This document shows, piece after piece, positions 43,981-53,429 of a stretch of DNA of 64,000 nucleotides. The position numbers and the translations under genes were made by a program. The notes under the pieces were generated by a model. That model was not told the DNA's origin, did no database searches, and saw nothing but the letters and a program-made list of their open reading frames with translations. Each line of letters begins with the position of its first letter. The stretch's first letter is position 1. Origin of the DNA: Kitasatospora atroaurantiaca (GTDB lineage: Bacteria > Actinomycetota > Actinomycetes > Streptomycetales > Streptomycetaceae); the NCBI RefSeq assembly GCF_007828955.1, contig NZ_VIVR01000001.1:2666001-2730000 (forward strand). Reading direction: 5' to 3'.

Positions 43981-45378
43981 TCAGCGGTACGGGTTACCCG
44001 CCGGCGGCTGCTGAGGCGGCTGAGCACCGTACGGAGGCTGGGGCTGCGGCGGGTACTGCTGGTACTGCTGCGCACCCGGGTTGTACGACGGCGGCGCGGT
44101 CGGCGGAACATAACCGCCGGGACCACCGGGGCCACCGGGGTTGCCCGGTCCACCGCCGTTACGGCCGCCGGACCGGCGGGCGAGGACGATGACACCGACG
44201 ATGACGACGAGCGCGACCACGCCGATCAGTCCGTAGACGTACACGGGGATGCCGCCGCTGTCGCTCTTCGCAGGCGCGGCCTGGTCACCGCTGGTGTTGC
44301 CGCCCGGGGTTGCCGCGGTCTGGGAAGCGGACGGGGAGGCCGGGGTGTCCGAGCTGCCCTGCGACTCGGCGCGGGAGAGAAGCGGATTCTCCTTGGGCCC
44401 GTTGTCGACGGCCGGGTTCGCGGCGAGGGCCTTGGAGGGCGAGGCGATGCCGTAGCCGTAGCTGTTGTTAGGGGCCTTGGAGCCATCGGGCGGCGCAACC
44501 GCCGTCTTGATCATCCGGTTGATGACCTGGCCCGCAGAGAGGTTGGGGTACTTGGAACGGATGAGGGCGGCAATGGCGGAAACGTAGGCAGTGGATGCAG
44601 AGGTTCCGAACCCATTTCCGTAGCTAGAAGCCGATTTGCTATTCGCAACATAGATGCCGACACCAGGAGCAACCAGGGTTGTCTCGGGTCCCTTGTTGGA
44701 CTTTTCCCAGACATTTCCCGTCTGATCAACCGCCCCGACAGCCACCACTCCGGGGAACGCGGCGGGGTAGCCAACCGGGTCGCCATGATTGCCCGTGTTT
44801 CCACTGGCCCCCACGACGACTACATCCTTGTTCACGGCATAACTGACTGCCGCGCGCACCTCGGGGACGGTCCTCAACCCTCCGCCGAGTGAGAGGTTGA
44901 TAACCTTCGCGCCGTGATCAACGGCGTAGCGGATCGCGGGAGCCAGGTTTGTGTCGCCAGCAGTCAGATCCCCGGCCTCGCTGAGCGCAACTCGTACCGG
45001 CAAGATCTTTGACTTTGGCGCGAGACCCATCACGCCACTCTGGTCGCCATGACCGTGCCCCGCGATAATGCTTGCCATCTGAGTTCCGTGACCAAGCGAA
45101 TCGACTCGGCCATCGCTCTTCTCCCCAGAGAAGTCCGCGCCGGGCAGGATTTGCCCTGTCAAGTCCTGGTGATTGGCCTCTACACCGCTATCAACTATGG
45201 CGACCGTTACGCCATCTCCCTCTGATACCGGCCAGACACTATCTGCCGCGTGATAGTTCTTCAGGGCCCACTGGCCGTCCCTGATGTTGTCCGCACTAGC
45301 AGGCCCGGCACCGATGCCCCAAAGCAGGGCTCCTGCAGCGAGCACGGCCATACCGCGCATCGGTCGGCTGGTCGTCAA
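43981..45378 (-). CDS. Mycosin-type subtilisin protease (type VII secretion-associated)
   Basis: The protein has 465 residues: signal peptide (about 1-29), then a subtilase S8 domain with triad Asp63 (AIVDSGV), His97 (GHGTQMASII) and Ser260 (GTSASTAYVSA). A Ser/Pro/Gly stalk follows, then one membrane helix near 374-398 (VYVYGLIGVVALVVIVGVIV). A Pro/Gln/Gly-rich tail closes the protein. This is the plan of MycP mycosins, which face outward and stabilise type VII secretion. The two genes upstream on the same strand encode WXG100-like proteins, but no Ecc membrane components are present. Confidence 0.92.
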   Translation of the reverse strand: MTTSRPMRGMAVLAAGALLWGIGAGPASADNIRDGQWALKNYHAADSVWPVSEGDGVTVAIVDSGVEANHQDLTGQILPGADFSGEKSDGRVDSLGHGTQMASIIAGHGHGDQSGVMGLAPKSKILPVRVALSEAGDLTAGDTNLAPAIRYAVDHGAKVINLSLGGGLRTVPEVRAAVSYAVNKDVVVVGASGNTGNHGDPVGYPAAFPGVVAVGAVDQTGNVWEKSNKGPETTLVAPGVGIYVANSKSASSYGNGFGTSASTAYVSAIAALIRSKYPNLSAGQVINRMIKTAVAPPDGSKAPNNSYGYGIASPSKALAANPAVDNGPKENPLLSRAESQGSSDTPASPSASQTAATPGGNTSGDQAAPAKSDSGGIPVYVYGLIGVVALVVIVGVIVLARRSGGRNGGGPGNPGGPGGPGGYVPPTAPPSYNPGAQQYQQYPPQPQPPYGAQPPQQPPAGNPYR

Positions 45379-45402
45379 GCCTCGTCACCCCACTCGTTGA
45401 AG

Positions 45403-45438
45403 CGGTCGTCCCGCAGACGTAGATCTGCGGGACGACCG
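45403..45438 (-). terminator. Hairpin between the WXG-like gene and the mycosin gene
   Basis: The 15-bp arms CGGTCGTCCCGCAGA (45403-45417) and its complement (45424-45438) enclose a 6-nt loop. It lies in the 90-bp gap between the two genes and may end or attenuate transcripts entering the mycosin gene. Confidence 0.65.
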
Positions 45439-45468
45439 GTCAGGTCCGACTGTCCTACGGACAGGGAA

Positions 45469-46860
45469 TCATTCCACCACGTTCGGGTTGGCCTTATCGC
45501 CCGACACCCAGGTTTCCTCATCTTCGACGAGGTAATCGGGGCGTTCGCTGCCCTTCTTCTTGTCCTTCTTGTTCGCCTGGGCACCACCGAGCATGCCGTG
45601 GCCCTGGCCGCCGGGCCCCTGGCCAGACTGTCCACGACCACGTCCGAGGCCCGAACCACCCTCGGTGAACGCACGGCCACGCGATCCACCCTGGCCGGCT
45701 TCACCAACTACGCCACCAGAGCGGCGGACGAGGCTCGGACCCGAGCGGCCACCAGCACCGCCCTTGCCACCACTAGCTCCAGCACCGCCTCCGGCGCCCT
45801 GCATTCCACCGGCACCAAAGGCGTTGGCGCTTTTCGTAGTTCCAGCACCGCTGGCACCACTGGCACCGAGCCCGCCGCGCCCAGTTGCACCAGGGCCTCC
45901 GGAGGTACCGCCCTTAGCGCTACCTCCGGTAAGACCGCCGCCGCCTACACCGAATGTCCCTCCACCGGAGTGGCCTCCACCGGCAGCCCCAGAGCCGCCG
46001 CCGGTTCCGCCTAGGCCGAGGGAGCCACCGCCAGTTCCACCGGGCTTCGTGCCGATGGCTACACCGTCAATGCCGGTGCCCGGTCCCGGGGTTCCTGGAG
46101 ACTGAGGCTTGGGCGCCGGGTTTGCTGTGCCGCCCTTGATCCCAGAGTCAGTTGGGGCAGGTGTCACCGGCTTCGGGGACTGTGGCGTACGGCCACTCGT
46201 GGATCCAGAAGACCGCGACATCGTGGAGGTACCACTCGAGCCGCCACTGGCACCCGCAAATCCCATGCCACCGCCGACGATCATGCCACTGATCGCTGCG
46301 GACCCCGAGGAGTCTGGAGGCGGAATATCTTCAATGTCCTCATGCGGCCCGGTCCTCGGCGGCTTCAAGTAGGACGTAGCAGCCCGGTACTTGGTAGCCA
46401 AGGTCTGCATGACCGCGACTGCCTGGGCCTTCTTCTCGTCGGTGACCGCGGTCTTCGTGTCCTCGTCGTCGACGCCCACCGAGGACTTCGCGGTGTCGGT
46501 CACCGCGTCGCCGACCTTGTCCCAGAAGCCGGGCTCCTCGGGCATGTCGCGCTTGGCCTGGTCGATGGCCTCGGACATCATCTGCATCGTGATGGCCGCG
46601 TCGTTCGCGTAAGCGGCGACGTTGTTGACGCTGTTGGCCAGCTTGGTCATCTTGGCGTAGAAGGCGTCGCTGGTGGCACCCTCCCAGGATGACGTGGCGT
46701 CACCCGAGGCCGTGTTGAGGGCGGTGCGGATCTGCTTGAGGGTGGCCGCCGCCTTGCGCCATGGGTCGCTGGCGGACATGACGCCGCCGGAGTCCATCGA
46801 CTGGACCATGCGGCGCAGGTCACCGTGGCTGTAGCCGTTGAAGTTCGTGTAGTCACTCAT
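45469..46860 (-). CDS. WXG100-like protein with long Gly-rich C-terminus
   Basis: The protein has 463 residues. The first 130 form a helical WXG100-like module with SSWEGATSDAFYAKM (Trp59-Glu-Gly61), a longer version of EsxA-type proteins. A Pro-rich linker (TGPHEDIEDIPPPDSSG) and about 230 residues of Gly/Ser/Ala-rich sequence follow, then an acidic end (DYLVEDEETWVSGD). Such large WXG-fusion proteins are candidate type VII secretion substrates or structural partners. It lies between the smaller ESX-like gene and the mycosin gene. Confidence 0.82.
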   Translation of the reverse strand: MSDYTNFNGYSHGDLRRMVQSMDSGGVMSASDPWRKAAATLKQIRTALNTASGDATSSWEGATSDAFYAKMTKLANSVNNVAAYANDAAITMQMMSEAIDQAKRDMPEEPGFWDKVGDAVTDTAKSSVGVDDEDTKTAVTDEKKAQAVAVMQTLATKYRAATSYLKPPRTGPHEDIEDIPPPDSSGSAAISGMIVGGGMGFAGASGGSSGTSTMSRSSGSTSGRTPQSPKPVTPAPTDSGIKGGTANPAPKPQSPGTPGPGTGIDGVAIGTKPGGTGGGSLGLGGTGGGSGAAGGGHSGGGTFGVGGGGLTGGSAKGGTSGGPGATGRGGLGASGASGAGTTKSANAFGAGGMQGAGGGAGASGGKGGAGGRSGPSLVRRSGGVVGEAGQGGSRGRAFTEGGSGLGRGRGQSGQGPGGQGHGMLGGAQANKKDKKKGSERPDYLVEDEETWVSGDKANPNVVE

Positions 46861-46948
46861 GCTCGCTCGGACTCCTCCCGTCCCCGTCCCGTCCGCACCT
46901 CAAGCGGGCCTCGACGGCCCTGACTGTCCCTCATAGGGCCGCTGTCGC

Positions 46949-47446
46949 CTACCACGTCGGTTGCGGCTCGCCGCTGCCCGCCGGGGCGCTGCCGGCCGGG
47001 GGCCTCGGCGAGGCGGTGGGGCTGGACGGCCTGGTCGTCGCACTGCTGCTGTACATGGCCTGTGTGGTGGCCGACGGGTTGCCGACCGACCAACCGTCGC
47101 CGCTCACCTTGAGGTGCCGGGAGGTCTCGTGCTCCTGCTCCTCGTAGTTGGCCGCGGTGAGATCTGCCTTCCGCTGCGCCTCGTCGATCGCGTCCTGCAG
47201 CGCGTTCAGTACGTCGCGCAGGCCGTCACGCATCGCCTCGTACTTGTCGTGCAGGGCCTCCGCCTCGGCGAACGTACCGAACGCCGACCTCCCGACCCCG
47301 CTCTGCCCGTGTGTCCGCGTGCCGTCCGCGGCCGCCTGGAATTCGCTCAGCAGCCCACGCACCTGCGAAGCGAACGCGCGCAGGCCATCCACCTCGACGC
47401 GGTACCCGGCGCCGGAGCCACCGCTCGAACCGGTCCCCGTGCTCAC
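46949..47446 (-). CDS. ESX-like helical protein, type VII secretion-associated
   Basis: The 165-residue protein has a two-helix core of about 100 residues (VDGLRAFASQVRGLLSEFQA, KYEAMRDGLRDVLNALQDAI) resembling proteins of the WXG100/DUF superfamily. It ends in a disordered Ser/Thr/Pro tail. It lacks a clear WXG turn. The gene is first in a set with the WXG-like protein and mycosin, with 88 bp before the next gene. The 221-bp upstream region contains the likely promoter; GGCGCTCACCC occurs twice there (about 47653-47673). Confidence 0.72.
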   Translation of the reverse strand: MSTGTGSSGGSGAGYRVEVDGLRAFASQVRGLLSEFQAAADGTRTHGQSGVGRSAFGTFAEAEALHDKYEAMRDGLRDVLNALQDAIDEAQRKADLTAANYEEQEHETSRHLKVSGDGWSVGNPSATTQAMYSSSATTRPSSPTASPRPPAGSAPAGSGEPQPTW

Positions 47447-47667
47447 GACTCGTGCCTCCCCCGTACATCTCGTACGCCATAACTCAGCAACTCAACCCAG
47501 CTCTAACCCATATGTCTAACACATGCCACCGTCAGCCAGAACGCCGCCTCGTACCCCAACCAGTGGCCCCAGCCCTGACCTGCGCTCACCCGACGTCCTC
47601 CAGGGAGACTCCGTTCTCCTCCTACCCGCACGGAGTTGACCGGACTCCCCCGGCGCTCACCCGGCGC

Positions 47668-48351
47668 TCACCCGATCGCGGCCGCCAGCGCCCGGCGGCA
47701 CAGCGAATCGGCTCTGCGAGTCGTCTCCGGGAGTCGGTACGTGGGGGCCAACGCCAGTGTCACGGCGACCGATTCGTCGAGGCCGATGCGGTGGCCGACC
47801 GAGACGAAGACCGGCTTCACGCCCGGCCGGGTGCGGACCGCGCGGCCGACCTCCTCTCCGGTCTCGGCGTCCGACAGGGGCGCCCACGCACCGCGCTCGG
47901 GCCCGGGCTGCTCGTACGTGAAGGTGAACGGGGTCTTGGCGACGCCGACCGTCCGCAGCCCCGTGAGGACCCCGAGGTGGCTCGCCAGGCCCAGGCGGCG
48001 CGGGTGGGCGAGACCGTAGCCGTCGCAGACGACCAGGTCGGGGGTTTGGTGCAGGGAGGCCAACGCGTCCATGACGGCCGGAAGTTCACGGAAGGCCAGC
48101 AGGCCGGGGACGTACGGGAAGCTGATCCGCCCGACGGCCGTGGCCTCCTCGACCACCTCCAGGCTCGCCTGGTCCAGCAGCACAGCCGCCGCCACGACCA
48201 CGTCCCGCTCGTCGTCGTACGCCACGTCGACGCCCGCCACCAACTCGCCCTCGGCAAGGCCCGGCCCGTACGGCTCGACCAGCTCCCGCAGACGCTGCTG
48301 CTCGGCGAGGGCCTCGGCCTCGGTGGTGGGCCAGTCGGCGGGTACGGGCAC
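47668..48351 (-). CDS. nfi: Endonuclease V
   Basis: The 227-residue protein has the family motifs: GVDVAYDDERDVVVAAAVLL (catalytic Asp), PYVPGLLAFRELPAVMDAL, DLVVCDGYGLAHPRRLGLASH and PVFVSVGHRIGLDESV. It cuts DNA or RNA near deaminated bases such as inosine. GTG 48351 is chosen because GGGGGAA lies five bases upstream and the product has the usual length; a start 29 codons upstream exists but looks unsupported. Confidence 0.92.
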   Translation of the reverse strand: MPVPADWPTTEAEALAEQQRLRELVEPYGPGLAEGELVAGVDVAYDDERDVVVAAAVLLDQASLEVVEEATAVGRISFPYVPGLLAFRELPAVMDALASLHQTPDLVVCDGYGLAHPRRLGLASHLGVLTGLRTVGVAKTPFTFTYEQPGPERGAWAPLSDAETGEEVGRAVRTRPGVKPVFVSVGHRIGLDESVAVTLALAPTYRLPETTRRADSLCRRALAAAIG

Positions 48352-48617
48352 GGATTCCCCCAGGAAGCGGCAGACGGTTCGGGGATCACCGTATCGAGCG
48401 GGAGAGAGCGGGAGAGAGGCGGCATGAACACCCGTCACATCGCAGCCGCCCGTAGCCCTCGGTGGAGGGGCAGCACAGCGCGCAGTGGGTGTGAGCCCGT
48501 GCGCCCCCTGTGCCCCGCATATGCCGAGTTAGGCTGTACTTACCGGCCTACCGTCGTGGGTAGACCTTCAGCACGACCCCTCGGGGACAACCAACCTCGC
48601 GCGAAGGACTGACCGCC

Positions 48618-48872
48618 ATGACGCGCCCCACCATCGCCCAGTTCTGCACCGGCACCCTGACCGTCGTCGCCACCACCGTGGCGCTGCTCGCCGTCTCCGG
48701 CGCCACGGAGGTGTTCGAGATCATGGTGTTGGTCGCCTTCGCCGTGGCACTCGGCACCCTCGCCACGGCGCTGCTGATAACGGCCACCCAGCGGAGGTCG
48801 ACGCCCCGGCCGAGCACCCTCTCCCCGACCTCCTCGGCCGCACCGCAGCCGGAGTACGCGCGCCAGCACTGA
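48618..48872 (+). CDS. Small membrane protein, unknown
   Basis: The 84-residue protein begins MTRPTIAQFCTG with AAGGA upstream. It has two hydrophobic segments (LTVVATTVALLAVSG and EIMVLVAFAVALGTLATALL) forming a hairpin, and a Ser/Pro-rich cytosolic tail. The codon usage and segment pattern look genuine. No family is recognised. It is monocistronic. Confidence 0.65.
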   Translation: MTRPTIAQFCTGTLTVVATTVALLAVSGATEVFEIMVLVAFAVALGTLATALLITATQRRSTPRPSTLSPTSSAAPQPEYARQH

Positions 48873-48982
48873 CACCGGGTCAGCAGAATCCACCGGCTCC
48901 TGCACGCCGCCGGAGACACCGAGGCCGTGACCGCGGGCGCGTGCCGCTCAGGTCGCGGCCCGTGGTCCGAGTGGACGGCCGG

Positions 48983-49651
48983 TCAGGCGGTCGAGACGAC
49001 GACGGTCTTGGCGGACTTGTCGTGAATGCACTGACGGTACGGCTTGTCGAAGACGCCGAACAGGCCGTCGACCGGCCACCAGAGCAGTCCGCAGCAGATC
49101 AACGCCGGGACGACGAAGGTGGCCGCCCGGGTCCAGGCGGCCGCGCTCGTGGGGGCGCTGCCGTCGACCAGCATCGCGACGCGGACCTTCATGAGCTTCT
49201 TGAACAGGGTCTGGCCGTCGCGGCTCAGCATCAGGCCCTCGTAGACCAGGTACATCGCATACCCGAGCCAGGTTGCGCCCACGTACCCGTTCTGGTTGTC
49301 GAGGTTGGTGAAGGGCAGCACGATGACCGCGGCGATGGCCTGGATCATGACGAAGTCGAGCACCTTGGCCACGATCCGGTTGGGCCAGCTGCCGAGCGGG
49401 GGCATCCCCGGAACGGGACCTGGACCGGGCGAGGACGGGGCACCGTAGGCCGGCGGCGGGGCACCGTAGGGAGCGCCGTAACCGCCGGGCGTGTCGTACG
49501 GGCTCCCGGTCGGCGGAGGCGGCGGGGGCGGCGCCCCGTACGGGCCGGACGCCCCGGGGGGCGGCGTACCCTCGTCCGGGGGCTGCTTGTCGAAGGAGGG
49601 CTTGCCGCCCCCCTCCTCCGGCTCGGGGCCTGAGGGGTCTTGGGTGCTCAT
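48983..49651 (-). CDS. RDD-family membrane protein (first)
   Basis: The 222-residue protein has a Pro/Gly/Tyr-rich N-terminus of about 90 residues (PPPPPPPTGSPYDTPGGYGA) and then an RDD membrane domain with NRIVAKVLDFVMIQAIAAVI, FKKLMKVRVAMLV and CCGLLWWPVDGLFG. RDD proteins have two to four helices and mostly unknown roles. The gene is followed upstream by a second RDD gene on the same strand, with 83 bp between. Confidence 0.87.
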   Translation of the reverse strand: MSTQDPSGPEPEEGGGKPSFDKQPPDEGTPPPGASGPYGAPPPPPPPTGSPYDTPGGYGAPYGAPPPAYGAPSSPGPGPVPGMPPLGSWPNRIVAKVLDFVMIQAIAAVIVLPFTNLDNQNGYVGATWLGYAMYLVYEGLMLSRDGQTLFKKLMKVRVAMLVDGSAPTSAAAWTRAATFVVPALICCGLLWWPVDGLFGVFDKPYRQCIHDKSAKTVVVSTA

Positions 49652-49734
49652 GACCCGAGTAGAACATCGCGAATACTACGGTGTTGGGATATTTGAGCCG
49701 TTTTGCCGCATTGCATGGCGCCGCCGACCGGCCC

Positions 49735-51114
49735 TCAGGCGCGTACCACCCGCGTCCGCGCCGCCCGGTCCTGCCAGCCTCGCCGGGCACGGCGGTCGAA
49801 CAGCGGCCACACCAGGCCGATCAGCAGCAGAGCGGACAGCTCTCTGACGAACCACCGGGCAATCGACCGGCCGAGGCCGGGCGGATTGGCGCTCCGGCCA
49901 CCGTTACGGGCGTCCACGACGCGGACGCCCGCCAGGCGCTTGCCGAAGGTCTGGCCGGTACGGGCGGTCGGGAGCACCTCGTAGAGGAAGCCGACCAGCA
50001 TCAGCACGGCGAGCAGCACGCCCGCCTTGCCGAGGACGACCGGGTCGATCACCCAGACCTTCACCTCACGGCCCGTCAGCGCGCTGGCCATCCGGGCCTG
50101 GTCCAGCTTGAGCTGCACATGCGTCATGGCGGACGCGAACAGCGGAAGCCCGGCCCCAGCGGCGGCCACCGCTACCACCGCACTGTCGAGCAACCGCGCG
50201 GCGAGCCGCCTGCCGAGGCCGGCCGCCGGGCGCGGCGGAGCGGGCCTGCGGGACGCGGCCTTCCGCCGAGCCGGGCGCGCAGCGGCCGGGGTGGCCGGGG
50301 TGGCCGGCGGAACCGGGGTGGGCTGCGGCGGCACCGCGACGGGAGCGGCTGCCGGCGCAGGGGCCGGGACAGGGGTCGGGTCGGGAGCGGCAGCCGGGGC
50401 GGGAACGGGCACGGGAGCCGGAGCGGTCGGCAGTACGCCCCAGGAGACCCAGCGCGGGGCGTCCTCCGACTCCAGCAGCCCACGCTGCGCCTTCGGGTCG
50501 GCCTGCCAGCCTGTGCCTGCTGCGGCTGCCTGCCCCGACGGCTGCGGCTGCGCCTCAGGCTGCGGATCCGGTTGCAGCTCAGAGCTCGGGGGCAGCGGCG
50601 ACATCACCGGCTCCAGGACGGGCTCAGCGGGCACCGCGCTCCATGCCTCGCTCCGGGCCTCGACCGCCGAGCGCGGCCGTAGCTCCAGTTCGGCGTGCGG
50701 AGCCAGCGTGAACGAGGCACCGGCCGTGGTCTGGTCGAAGAACACCGGCCCGGTCTCGGCAACGGACGTGGAAGCCCCCGCCCCCGCCCCCGCCCCCGCC
50801 CCCGTCGGCCAGGACACCGGCTCCGCCACAGCCGACACAGCCGACGCCGTCGACTCCACGGCCGGCACAACCGGCGCAACCGGAGCCACCACCGGCGGCG
50901 GCACGTACCGCGCTCCGACCGACGGCGCGTGCCGCGCGACGAAGCGGGGCGGCTCCAGCACCTCGCCCTCCGCCGGGGCCGGCCTGGTGGTGCCGGGCAC
51001 CCAGGAGGTGCCGCCCCAGTAGCGGACGAAGCCCGGGATGGAGGGGTCGGGGTAGTAGCCCGGCGTCGGGCCAACGGCGGTGTCCGCGCCGCCGACGAAG
51101 GGCCGTTCCGTCAT
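49735..51114 (-). CDS. RDD-family membrane protein with N-terminal DUF2510 (second)
   Basis: The 459-residue protein starts at ATG 51114. Near the N-terminus PGYYPDPSIPGFVRYWGGTS is a DUF2510-type motif. A long low-complexity region rich in Ala, Pro and Val follows (about 60-300), then an RDD membrane domain at the C-terminus: GLGRRLAARLLDSAVVAVAA, GKRLAGVRVVDARNGG and a final basic segment. Both RDD genes are probably one unit with the SsgA-like gene divergent upstream. Confidence 0.85.
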   Translation of the reverse strand: MTERPFVGGADTAVGPTPGYYPDPSIPGFVRYWGGTSWVPGTTRPAPAEGEVLEPPRFVARHAPSVGARYVPPPVVAPVAPVVPAVESTASAVSAVAEPVSWPTGAGAGAGAGASTSVAETGPVFFDQTTAGASFTLAPHAELELRPRSAVEARSEAWSAVPAEPVLEPVMSPLPPSSELQPDPQPEAQPQPSGQAAAAGTGWQADPKAQRGLLESEDAPRWVSWGVLPTAPAPVPVPAPAAAPDPTPVPAPAPAAAPVAVPPQPTPVPPATPATPAAARPARRKAASRRPAPPRPAAGLGRRLAARLLDSAVVAVAAAGAGLPLFASAMTHVQLKLDQARMASALTGREVKVWVIDPVVLGKAGVLLAVLMLVGFLYEVLPTARTGQTFGKRLAGVRVVDARNGGRSANPPGLGRSIARWFVRELSALLLIGLVWPLFDRRARRGWQDRAARTRVVRA

Positions 51115-51410
51115 GTGGTTCTTCTTTCGTGGCAGCGGGTCCTGGCGGCGAGTCCGGGCAAGGGTTCGTGGCGGCGTATGGGCAGCTCCGGGCAGCAACG
51201 CTCCGAGCGCCGCGGCCGGACGACCGACCGGCATGCAGGCGGACAGTCGCCAGTCAGTCACAAAGGGTAGTACCTCTGCGGCCTGCGGACGGGCAGTTAC
51301 GCAATTCCAGGACGTCCGCGAAACGTGTGTAAGACCTTCCACCCATCGCGCTCTCCCCTGTGTAGGGGCTCGGAGGCGGGTCCCACGGACACCCGAGAGG
51401 AAACCTGGTC

Positions 51411-51827
51411 ATGGAGAGGTCCACGAGCGTCGTCGAGCACGAACTCGAGCTGAACCTGGTGCTGTCCCCCGAGCGCAGCGTCCCCGTCCCGGCTCGGCTG
51501 TCGTACGGCAGCCACGACCCGTTCGCCGTCCACATCACCTTCCACCTGGACACCGGCACGCCCGTGACCTGGGTGTTCGCCCGCGAGCTGCTGGTGGAGG
51601 GCACCTTCCGCCCGTGCGGTCAGGGGGACGTCCGGATCTGGCCGACTCGCTCGGGGCGGCGCAGCGTGCTCTGCCTCGCCCTGACCTCCCCGGCGGGCGA
51701 CGCGCTGCTGGAGGCGCCGCTGCCCGCCGTGGCGGCGTGGCTGGAGCGGGCGCACCGGCTGGTGCCGCCGGGCGCCGAGCTGGCGGCGCTGGACCTGGAC
51801 CACTCCCTCGCCGAGCTGCTCGCGTGA
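51411..51827 (+). CDS. SsgA-like sporulation/cell-division protein
   Basis: The 138-residue protein of the SsgA/SALP family carries ELELNLVLSPERSVPVPARLSYG, DPFAVHITFHLDTGTPVTWVFARELL and GDVRIWPTRSGRRSVLCLAL. These proteins, found only in morphologically complex actinobacteria, control septum and spore-wall processes. By position it may correspond to SsgG of S. coelicolor, but that is from memory. GAGAGGAAA lies before ATG 51411. Confidence 0.9.
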   Translation: MERSTSVVEHELELNLVLSPERSVPVPARLSYGSHDPFAVHITFHLDTGTPVTWVFARELLVEGTFRPCGQGDVRIWPTRSGRRSVLCLALTSPAGDALLEAPLPAVAAWLERAHRLVPPGAELAALDLDHSLAELLA

Positions 51828-51874
51828 GGGGGAGGCCCACAGCAGGACCCGGCCTCGGAGCGGGCCAGGGAGTC

Positions 51875-53302
51875 TCAGCGGGCCGCGGGGGCCTGCTGGC
51901 GCTCCTGAGAGCCCGCACCTGAACCCGAGTCCGCCCCAGCCCCGTCCGGCGAGCCGGCCCGCTGGCGCGGGAGCCGTACCAGCGGCGCACCCGCCGCCCG
52001 GCGGCGGGCCTGCACCCGCAGCGCGGAGAGCAGCAGGAAGCCGACCCCGACCAGCGGATAGACGTCCGCCGGGGCCTGGTGCAGGGCGGGCAGGTGCAGG
52101 TCGAGGTCGCCCTTGTGCGGTACGACCCACATCGCGAAGGAGAGGAAGGCGAGCAGCGTCGCGCCGAGGATCGGCCGCCACCGCAGCCGCCGCACCGCCG
52201 CCGGCCGGGAGCGCTCGTGGGCGGCTTCGGCAGCGAGCAGTACCAGCATCGGGACGCACCACACCCAGTGGTGGGTCCAGCTGATCGGCGAGACGAGTAC
52301 CGCCGTGACGGCCGCGCTGCAGACTCCCCAGGCCTCGGCGCGCGGCAGCCAGCGGGCGCTGCGGTAGGCCCAGGCGGCGGTGGCGAGCCCGGCGACGGCG
52401 ACCAGGGCACTGGCCAGCGTGGCCAGGCTGCCGGGGTCGGCGGCGTGCAGCAGGCGGGCGACGGCCCCGCGCACGGACTGGTTGTCGACGATCTCGGTCT
52501 TGCCGACCCGGGAGGAGTCGTAGAGGTACTTGGTCCAGAAGCCGTACGTGGCGTCGGGCAGGACGAGCGCGCCGAGGGCGAACGTACCGAGGAAGGTGAA
52601 GCCGGCCACGAGGGCGGCCCGGACCCGGCCGGTGATCAGCAGGTAGACGGCGAACAGGCCGGGGGTGAGCTTGAGACCGGCCGCGATGCCGATGGCGATG
52701 CCCTTGCTGCGGCGGCCGTCGGGGCGGGTGAGGTCCCAGAGGATCAGGCAGGCCAGGACGAGGTTGATCTGGCCGTAGCGGAGCGTGGTGAAGACCGGTT
52801 CCAGCCAGACGCCGAGACCCGCGATCAGCACGACGCCGACCGGTCGGAGCTCACGGCGCGGCCAGCCGGCCAGCCGGAAGGCGAGCAGCCCGAGCAGCCC
52901 GAGCAGGGCGATGTTGCCCGCCGTGATGGCCATCCGCAGGAAGCCGATCCCGAACCAGGTGGTCGGCACGAAGAGCATCGCTGCGAAGGGCGGGTACGTC
53001 GCGGGGAGGTTCCACTCGGTGACCCGCAGGCCGTAGAGGTCCTGGCCGTTGGCGACGGCGGCGCCCTCGGCGCGGTAGACGATCATGTCCACCATCGAGG
53101 TGCCGACGAAGTGCCGGACGATCGCGTACGCGAGCAGCGAGACCAGCGCGACCGCGCCGGCGAGGGCCAGCGGACGGCGCGGGGCCTCGCGCAGCGCCCG
53201 TACGGGTGCCTCCAGCGCCTGCAGCGGGCGGCGCCACGCCGGGGCAGGGGCCTGCGCGGGCAGCCCTTCGGGCGCCCTGCGTTCCTCTTGCACCGTTGTC
53301 AC
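51875..53302 (-). CDS. GT87-family polytopic glycosyltransferase
   Basis: The 475-residue protein has about ten hydrophobic helices and family features: IVYRAEGAAVANGQDLYGL after the first helix with an Asp/Glu-like loop, TYPPFAAMLFVPTTW, and DLTRPDGRRSKGIAIGIAAGLKLTPGLF. GT87 enzymes transfer mannose or similar sugars from polyprenyl phosphates in the outer leaflet. The C-terminal 40 residues are a disordered cytosolic tail. The gene stands alone between the SsgA-like and chitinase genes. Confidence 0.87.
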   Translation of the reverse strand: MTTVQEERRAPEGLPAQAPAPAWRRPLQALEAPVRALREAPRRPLALAGAVALVSLLAYAIVRHFVGTSMVDMIVYRAEGAAVANGQDLYGLRVTEWNLPATYPPFAAMLFVPTTWFGIGFLRMAITAGNIALLGLLGLLAFRLAGWPRRELRPVGVVLIAGLGVWLEPVFTTLRYGQINLVLACLILWDLTRPDGRRSKGIAIGIAAGLKLTPGLFAVYLLITGRVRAALVAGFTFLGTFALGALVLPDATYGFWTKYLYDSSRVGKTEIVDNQSVRGAVARLLHAADPGSLATLASALVAVAGLATAAWAYRSARWLPRAEAWGVCSAAVTAVLVSPISWTHHWVWCVPMLVLLAAEAAHERSRPAAVRRLRWRPILGATLLAFLSFAMWVVPHKGDLDLHLPALHQAPADVYPLVGVGFLLLSALRVQARRRAAGAPLVRLPRQRAGSPDGAGADSGSGAGSQERQQAPAAR

Positions 53303-53429
53303 GTTCCGCTCCGTCCGCCGGTAGACCAGCTAGCGACATTACCGGACGGGGCTCGGAGCGCCACCGGCTCAGCGGTCCTGCCGGGGGTGGCGGTGGCCAC
53401 CGACCGAAGGTGGCCGAGAAAGTAACGTC

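Noticed and set aside
45560-46300. Low-complexity Gly/Ser-rich DNA that could be a tandem-repeat locus
   Set aside because: It is the in-frame Gly-rich part of the WXG protein, with no exact periodicity.
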